Origin: Aulostomus chinensis
Lineage: Eukaryota; Chordata; Actinopteri; Syngnathiformes; Aulostomidae
DNA length: 64,000 nucleotides
Direction: 5' to 3'
Assembly: GCA_037954235.1 (NCBI GenBank)
Contig: JBBMOA010000004.1
Span: 17,310,601-17,374,600 of the forward strand
Part shown: piece after piece, positions 58,015-64,000 of the stretch
How the letters are laid out: each line of letters opens with the position of its first letter
Numbering within the stretch: position 1 is the first letter of the stretch
Notes under the pieces: generated by a model
The model's database searches: none
Told to the model about the DNA's origin: nothing
What the model saw: the letters and a program-made list of their open reading frames with translations, nothing else
Program-made: the position numbers and the translations under genes

Positions 58015-61000
58015 AAACTGAATACAATACTCCCACACTCCCGTCTCTCTGCACAGCTACAATCTCACATGCATCCCGACACTAAGCTATTGGAGATCTT
58101 TATGTTCAGACAGACAAATATGACAGCAGCAGACAGTACGAGATCATTAAAAGGGCAATGTACAGAATGTGTGGCGAGATGTTATGTAATGTGTTTAGAA
58201 TGGTTGAACACTGCTTCGTTGCTTGGATATGCATCCGTAAGCTTGGGGTGGTGGAAAAAAAAAAAAAAAACAACACCAAAAAACCCTGAAACCACCTTGA
58301 ATAAAAATACGCAACATGAATGACATCCATTTGACTCATGAAGGCCATCCAAGAATTTAGCGTCACAATGGGTTCTCCATTTTTTTTTTTGGACTATTGC
58401 TCAAAAACAAAATAATTATGACAACTTGTATTTTTTTCCCCCCCCGGTTAGATAACCTTCATAAAGAACTTAATTGGAAGCAAATATCTGCATAAAGCGC
58501 AGGACTCAAAGTGACTGAGAATGCGGGGGAATGTGGGTTTGACAGAGTTTAAACAAGTCGGTAGAGTTTTCCAGCCTGCACGAGAGAAGGCGTCTCCCAG
58601 TACCTGACCGCATAGCGCAGTTGAAGAGAGAGTTCTTCATCTCTTCCGAAGAATGGTAGATGTTTGCAGTACACAACCCCACCCCATTCCTTTTCTTATT
58701 GTTCACCGTTTTCCTAAACTATGATCTCACTTTCTCTCAATCTCTCCATCTTGCTTACTTCACTTGCTAAGGATTCCAAACCAAGTCTTCATACTACTTG
58801 TGCTTCTAAGTCTTTATTTTTTTTCCCCACAATGGAGTAGCTCATTTTTGTTCCCCTTTGGCTTACTTTTTTTTTTTTTTTTTTCTTGCTGGTGAATGAA
58901 AGTCAATCTCTGGAAGGGAAACACTGCTTTTCTTTCATTTAGTCACTGACCTACAACCTAATGTGTCATCACACACACACACACACACATACAGAGATAC
59001 TCATGCTGTCCCCAGGCGTCGCTGCCTATCGGACCACCAGGAAATGCTGTTAAGTTGAATGAGTCACATCTCTTCTTCCTCTGTGCTTTTATTCGTACTT
59101 CTTTCCTTACATTTTTCTCCCCCTCTCTCACTCACTTAAGTCATCATTCAAGGACCCGTTCGGTAGCCCACCTAACCTACGGTATACACATGTATAAAAG
59201 CTCACAGCTTTGGTCCTTAATTCACATACAGAAATTACACTTTTTCATTTCACTTCCTCTTCTTTCAAACTGTCTGTAGCTACCCCACTCATTGTTTCCC
59301 GTGAGGAGTAAAAATAAAAAAATCGATCAATTCACATTGACTTTCATTTTTCCTGAAACACTTGTTTGTCAGATAGATTTTAGGAACAATATCTTCATAG
59401 TGACAATGAATAACTCCACATTGCACCGGAGTCTAGTCAGCCGTCCTCCTGCTTGTCTGAATGTTACTATTTCCCCTGGTGAAAACATGAATCGATGGAA
59501 AATCTTATCAGTGGCAGATGAGCGTTGTTTCCTCAGGCGCGTTCATAGTGTCGACATTTAGATAAAGAAAAAACAGCTTAGAGAAAGAAAAAAAAACCCC
59601 ACGTATTAATATCTCTGAAGCACACTCTTTATTTATGCATGCACCATTTAAATGTGGTTTATTTCATTCATAAGTGGAAATATGAAACACGTTCAACACA
59701 TACGGAAGGGATTTGGAGTGAGGAAAGAACATGAGTCCGTCCTTTTACTGCTCATTCAGGCCCCTGCTGCTCGTTCTCTCCAGTCACCTCTGTTTTTCTC
59801 CCTGTGGTTCAAGTGTCACTCGGGGTCAGTCTGATGGTCAGTTGTTGTAATTTGCGGGCAAGAAATGGCAAAGTAGTGTGCAGTTTTGGTTCGTTTCAGG
59901 TTTCATTGGATACAGAAGCAACATACAGGGACTCCAGGACATCAACTCTACTCTTAATGGGCTGAGAAATTAGCGATGATAAACGGGCATTGACCCCGCA
60001 TGAATCTTCTTGATGAGTCATTTGGATCGTCTTGTCATCAGACATTGTGTGTCAGCTGTTTTGTCACAACTGAAACTTCGACAGTTGCAGTTGGCTAGGA
60101 CCCTAAAAAGTCCCAAGTGGTGTGGCTTTTTTTTTTTTTTCTTCTCCCCCTTCTTTATTTAATGTTGAATGATAACAAGGCTTTTTATCTCAATATGGAG
60201 TCAGGCTTTTCTGTCCTGCTTTGTTCTGCTGCTTTGTTTGTCCAGTTGGCTCTTGCTTGCAGTGTGTTTGTGCCAGTTTAATGTTTTTGACGCCCCATTG
60301 TGAATAATGCGTTACATTAACTCTGCTACATAGTAAAAGACTGTAAAAGAGGAGCCACAGCTATGAGGCAACATTTTTTTGCAAAGTACATCATCCTTTA
60401 TCTGCATCGCTGAATGTTCTTAACCAGCTGTATTTATCAGGGCGGGTTCTTTTGTCCCATTATGTCATGCCGGGACCAAAGATTATTCTCGTCGACTAGC
60501 CGTTGCACATTTATTTGAACTTTTGTCTACTGACTTATACCTTACACAACAGATGAAGTCCCATAAAAACTGCAGGAAACCAGCGATACATCGGCGTGCT
60601 GAAACTTTACAGGGTGATGCTCTTGAGTGGATTTCCACACAATTATGATTTTTATTTTTTTTTTCTGCTGTTAGACTCTTTATCAGACTCACACAGAAGA
60701 AAACTTCTTAGCAATTTCTTTCTTGCTCTTGTGTGGCAGTCAGAACCAAAAGGCTGTTATCTCAGGGATTGATTACAGTTACAAACCCCCCCACCGCCAC
60801 CACCCCATCAGAAATAGTTTATTCATCCTGTTTCCTCCTTTAATAAAGACCCAGCATGAAATCAAATTTTTTATCATGATAGAAAATTAGGTTGCCCAAG
60901 AAGTGCGTCAATATAATGTTCAAAGGCAGTAAATTGAGGAGAAAGGGAAGGCGTAGAGATTGATTGTAGGATCTCCGATTGTAGAAGTGTTTGATTTTCA

Positions 61001-62594
61001 TGCGGGTACTTATCGCCAGGCATCTCAGATTAGCTATATAGTCTTCCTCATTATTGTCGTTGCATCGAATGGAGGCATTGTGGGTTCATATCGATGAATA
61101 TTTGTCCTCTGGCTCTTAACCGCTTTTTTTCCCCCCGCCTTTCCTTTGTATTTCCTTTGTCTCATCCCTCAGACTCTACTTTTCTCTCATCTTTGCCGTC
61201 TCGATTCAGTCAGTGGAGGATAAGATAAAACTTCAGGTTTTGGATTAAGGACGTCAACGGTTACATGTTAGCTGCGGCAGTTGTGTGGTTGCGTGCCTGC
61301 TTGTGTCTCTTGCCGGTCTTCGGCTTATGGGGTGTGACATCAAGTTGCGTTTCACTGAAAGTTGTTACAACTTCCTGTGTAGTTAAAAATCAAAAATTTG
61401 ATACCCAGTGCATCGCGTGTGCATGCTAGCTGCTTTTCCCTCATATTCTTCAGGTGCATGTACGCGCACGTGCGGGAGGTTCAATGATGTCGTCCAGTGC
61501 TTTAGGCCAGTGATCACATCGGCTCTCCAGAGCTGGTAGTGTGTGGCGGAGGGGAGGAGAGAGTGAGACGTAAAGAAAAAAGAGCTTTGGCAGGCATGAT
61601 GATCTGAATGTGCACCTGCAGTTCTCATCATTTATGGAACCCGACAACTTTGGCGGGGTTTCAACGAATGTGAACATATGGAACAGTCCTGGGTGAATGA
61701 ATGTCTTCATAAGGGAAGAGAAGTAAATCTTCCAAACCAAGACTTTAATTCAGAGCACACCTTTGAGACCTCCCCAATTTAAAAAAAAAGAGTTATTGCT
61801 CAGTTTATAGCTGTGTAGTGGTGTAACTCCTCAGCAATGTCAGAGAAGATTTTTCATATCGGGTTCTGGTTAAGACTTTAATAAAAGGTTTATTTGCCGC
61901 TTTCACTTTGCTTTTCTCGCTTAACTTATGATTGTAGAGTGTGACAGCCAAACTGTGGACTGTGCTAAATGTAGCTTTTACTAACTGAGCAGCACAAGAT
62001 TTGATTTTTGGGGGAAATTTTCTCACTTTTGATCCTCACTTTTTTCCCCCCAAACCGTCTTTTTTTTTCGTGTGTGTTGTTGTTATCAGAACTGATAAGA
62101 TGAATAACAGCACAGAGCAGGAATGAAGCACAGAAATTCAATTTTTTTTAATACTTCCACTTCCTCCATGAGAACATTGTTCCTCTCTTTGACACTTTCC
62201 AGCGGTCACCTTTTTTGAAGTGAGATGAAGTATCATCTCTCTTTTTTTCTTTGTTTTTTTTTGTTTTTGTCAGAACTGCCAAAAATTCATTAACCACTTT
62301 GCGAGAGGCAGTTGGTGATTTAGAGGATTTAACTGGAAAGCTTCTTCCTACTACACTCGGTTCGTCTCCAGCGTTGGCTAATCCAAAACATTACTGCAGT
62401 TATCTGTTTTTAATTCCTTGTGTTGTTTTTTTTTTTTTAAAGCCATGTCTTTTTATTGTTTGGAGAAACTGCCTTACAGAGTTGTGATATTCATGCTTTC
62501 CTACAATATGGTATTATAATGTCCTGTCTTTATTGTTTCTCCAGTATCAGACGTTATCGGGCTAACTGTCCCCCTCCTGTTTTTCTCTCTCCAG

Positions 62595-63031
62595 CCTTGT
62601 CACATAAAGTCCTGAGAGACAGTGTTGACAGTGCAGTTCAAAGAGCTCAGCTTCAGTGGAGTCCAGGTTGGTCCCCTTGTTCACATCCCCATCCAGTTCT
62701 GCTCTCATCTGCTCATGTTCTGCAACTCAACTGTTTCTGTCCCATATCTTCATCAGGATTTCCTCAACATCTCCGGAGTGTTCTGGCGGGTCCCAGCTGA
62801 GTTTTGTCCAAGCTACTGGTGGGGGTCGGTCCAGCGTGTGTCAAGCTGGACGAAGGAGAGACAAGTGGGCCAGAAGGCCCGGCCTTTGTACTGAGGCACA
62901 GAACTTCAAATCTTTTAGAACACACAACAGATAGCACAACTACAGATCCCATGAGTCCCCGGGAGAAAGGAGACACCTCAGGTTCTTCAAACAGTCACCT
63001 CAGCACCGCAGAGTGCCCCTCACACAATGGG
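62595..63031 (+). other. adipor2: Probable adipor2 exon 2 (5' UTR plus start codon)
   Basis: Bounded by a good acceptor (TTTTCTCTCTCCAG ending at 62594) and donor GTGAGT (63032-63037). The first 356 bases would be leader. They contain an upstream ATG frame at 62715-62894 of 59 codons in a different reading frame, which ends before the main ATG at 62951. Confidence 0.45.
62951..63031 (+). CDS. adipor2: Candidate first coding segment of adiponectin receptor 2
   Basis: An ATG at 62951 opens 27 codons (MSPREKGDTSGSSNSHLSTA and seven more) ending exactly in phase at the GTGAGT donor. The frame is also open upstream but has no earlier ATG. The residues are polar and low in complexity, as expected for the cytosolic N-terminal tail of an AdipoR protein, but that tail is poorly conserved and the seven-helix PAQR core is outside the window. 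In human and other vertebrates ADIPOR2 is the next plus-strand gene after WNT5B. The identity is therefore a synteny-based inference, and the segment could belong to another gene. Confidence 0.4.
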
Positions 63032-63037
63032 GTGAGT

Positions 63038-64000
63038 TGCAAATACACACACACTCGCCCGCACAAACGCTCACACACACATACAATACATGCTTTCATC
63101 TGGTTGGTTCAGAGCTGTGTGGCGTGGTGTGAGGCGACTAGTCACACAGTTAAACCATCCCTCAAAAACACACACCCTCACATGAATTATTAAAAAAGTT
63201 GTTGTTAGCAGGCGATAATAAAGCCTGTGTCTTTCACAGGCCTTGTGTTGTAGAGGAGTTTAAAGCAGTTAAAACAGTTGCAGTGAAAGACTTGATAGTA
63301 ATTTATTATTCCAGGAATTTGCAAACAGCTGTGGAGTGATAGTTGGGTGTAGCGCAGCATTTCTGATTCCACTTTCAATCACCAGACCATTAGTCAGTTG
63401 ACTTATTATGGAGATACTTTGAAAAGGAGCCTTACAGGATTCGATTTAAATGTGGTCGAAGGAGGTTTTGGGAGAAACACGTGAGAGCTTTGCAGTATGT
63501 TTATGAAAGGCTTGTTGTTGGCCTTTTTAAAAGTACGGCATTGTTGCGATTTGATTAAACTCGAAAACTCGCGATGATGCGAAAGAAAGACGCACACACA
63601 AGATATTCTGTGTGGCACATTGAGGGAAATAAATGACAAACTCATTCTACCCATCGAGTGGAAATTACACAGACAGTAAATGTCTCGTGTAGCCCGGATA
63701 ATTTTCAAGGAAGAGAAAGCTTCTTGGGTTTTATGATCGGATTGTGGGAATGTGATTTCTGCTTGTTTGATCATGAGCTCGCTTCCCAAGCTCTCCACCC
63801 TCCACCTCCACTTATTATCGACATTCGCACCACCTTCAAGGCTTTTTCGTACTTGATGATGAGTCACTCTGTGCTCTAGTAATTAACAGTGCATTATAAT
63901 GGTGTTGGTTGGCTGTGCCTCCTCCTGATGTTTCACTTCTAATCTAAGTGATGTGGATATTGACTGTGTGCAGGATTCTCAGCTCCTAAAAATAGGGTTG
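63038..64000. other. Intronic or intergenic sequence to the window end
   Basis: Short CA runs near 63045-63082. No exon recognised. If 62951-63031 is adipor2, this is its next intron and the gene continues past the window. Confidence 0.5.

Larger units (their letters stand above)
52519..62594. other. Probable first intron of adipor2 (non-coding)
   Basis: About 10 kb with no supported coding exon. It holds poly-C/poly-G runs (about 55922-55936, 56588-56600 and 57614-57628), several poly-T and poly-A runs, a CA tract (57965-58014), a short CA tract (about 58971-58988) and an old SINE copy (55261-55445). Composition is otherwise ordinary. Sequence downstream of 52513 stays fairly CpG-rich for several hundred bases. 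Confidence 0.5.

Noticed and set aside
62251..62400. Frame with the segment LREAVGDLEDLTGKLLP as an adipor2 exon
   Set aside because: It resembles a short amphipathic helix but has no good donor at its end and no match to AdipoR sequence that I recognise; a chance frame is more likely.

Overview
This window is vertebrate nuclear DNA, almost certainly from a spiny-rayed (percomorph-type) teleost fish. The evidence is split genes with canonical GT/AG introns, proteins that read as fish versions of Fbxl14 and Wnt5b, very dense (GT/CA)n and (CT/GA)n microsatellites, long poly-G and poly-C runs, and at least three copies of a fish-type tRNA-derived SINE. Only about 3 kb of the 64 kb is supported as protein-coding. 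Most other open frames are chance reading of dinucleotide repeats as poly-Thr-His, Val-Cys or Leu-Ser.

Layout. 1-14,400 is non-coding sequence left of fbxl14. In other vertebrates this is the erc1 side, but I recognise no erc1 exon. It holds microsatellites, two giant G-runs, a Harbinger-like TIR element with a TAA target-site duplication (5104-5659), a second weaker TIR candidate (2277-2718), and two AT-rich stretches that look like conserved non-coding elements (about 7.85-8.66 kb with a PBX-MEIS site; about 13.95-14.2 kb with a 20-bp palindrome). fbxl14 lies on the minus strand, CDS 17335 to 16133, with a probable 3' UTR reaching about 14.46 kb. From 17.4 to 33.5 kb is the divergent fbxl14/wnt5b spacer, with microsatellites, a full-length SINE with a perfect 11-bp target-site duplication, and an orphan exon-like block near 20.8-21.2 kb.

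wnt5b is on the plus strand in six coding exons: 34094-34209, 35134-35221, 35476-35635, 39010-39302, 44258-44416 and 44522-44821. Joined in frame they give 371 residues with the full 24-cysteine Wnt pattern. Introns 3 and 4 hold a CpG-rich island beside a (CT)44 tract, CTCF-like motifs and GT/CA tracts able to pair. From 45 to 52 kb is intergenic. A CCAAT-type promoter with a probable non-coding first exon lies near 52.3-52.5 kb, and a probable first coding exon ends at 63031. By position and synteny these are probably the 5' end of adipor2, but the peptide is too short to prove it.

The order fbxl14 (-), wnt5b (+), adipor2 (+) matches the order in human 12p13. Fbxl14 is the substrate receptor of an SCF ubiquitin ligase and Wnt5b is a secreted non-canonical Wnt ligand; no direct joint function follows from being neighbours. 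I found no CRISPR, operon, phage or other novel multi-gene system. The points most worth a second look are the fbxl14 stop codon abutting a splice donor, the CpG island inside wnt5b, the CTCF-like motifs, the opposed GT/CA tracts, and the unexplained exon-like block at 20.8-21.2 kb.
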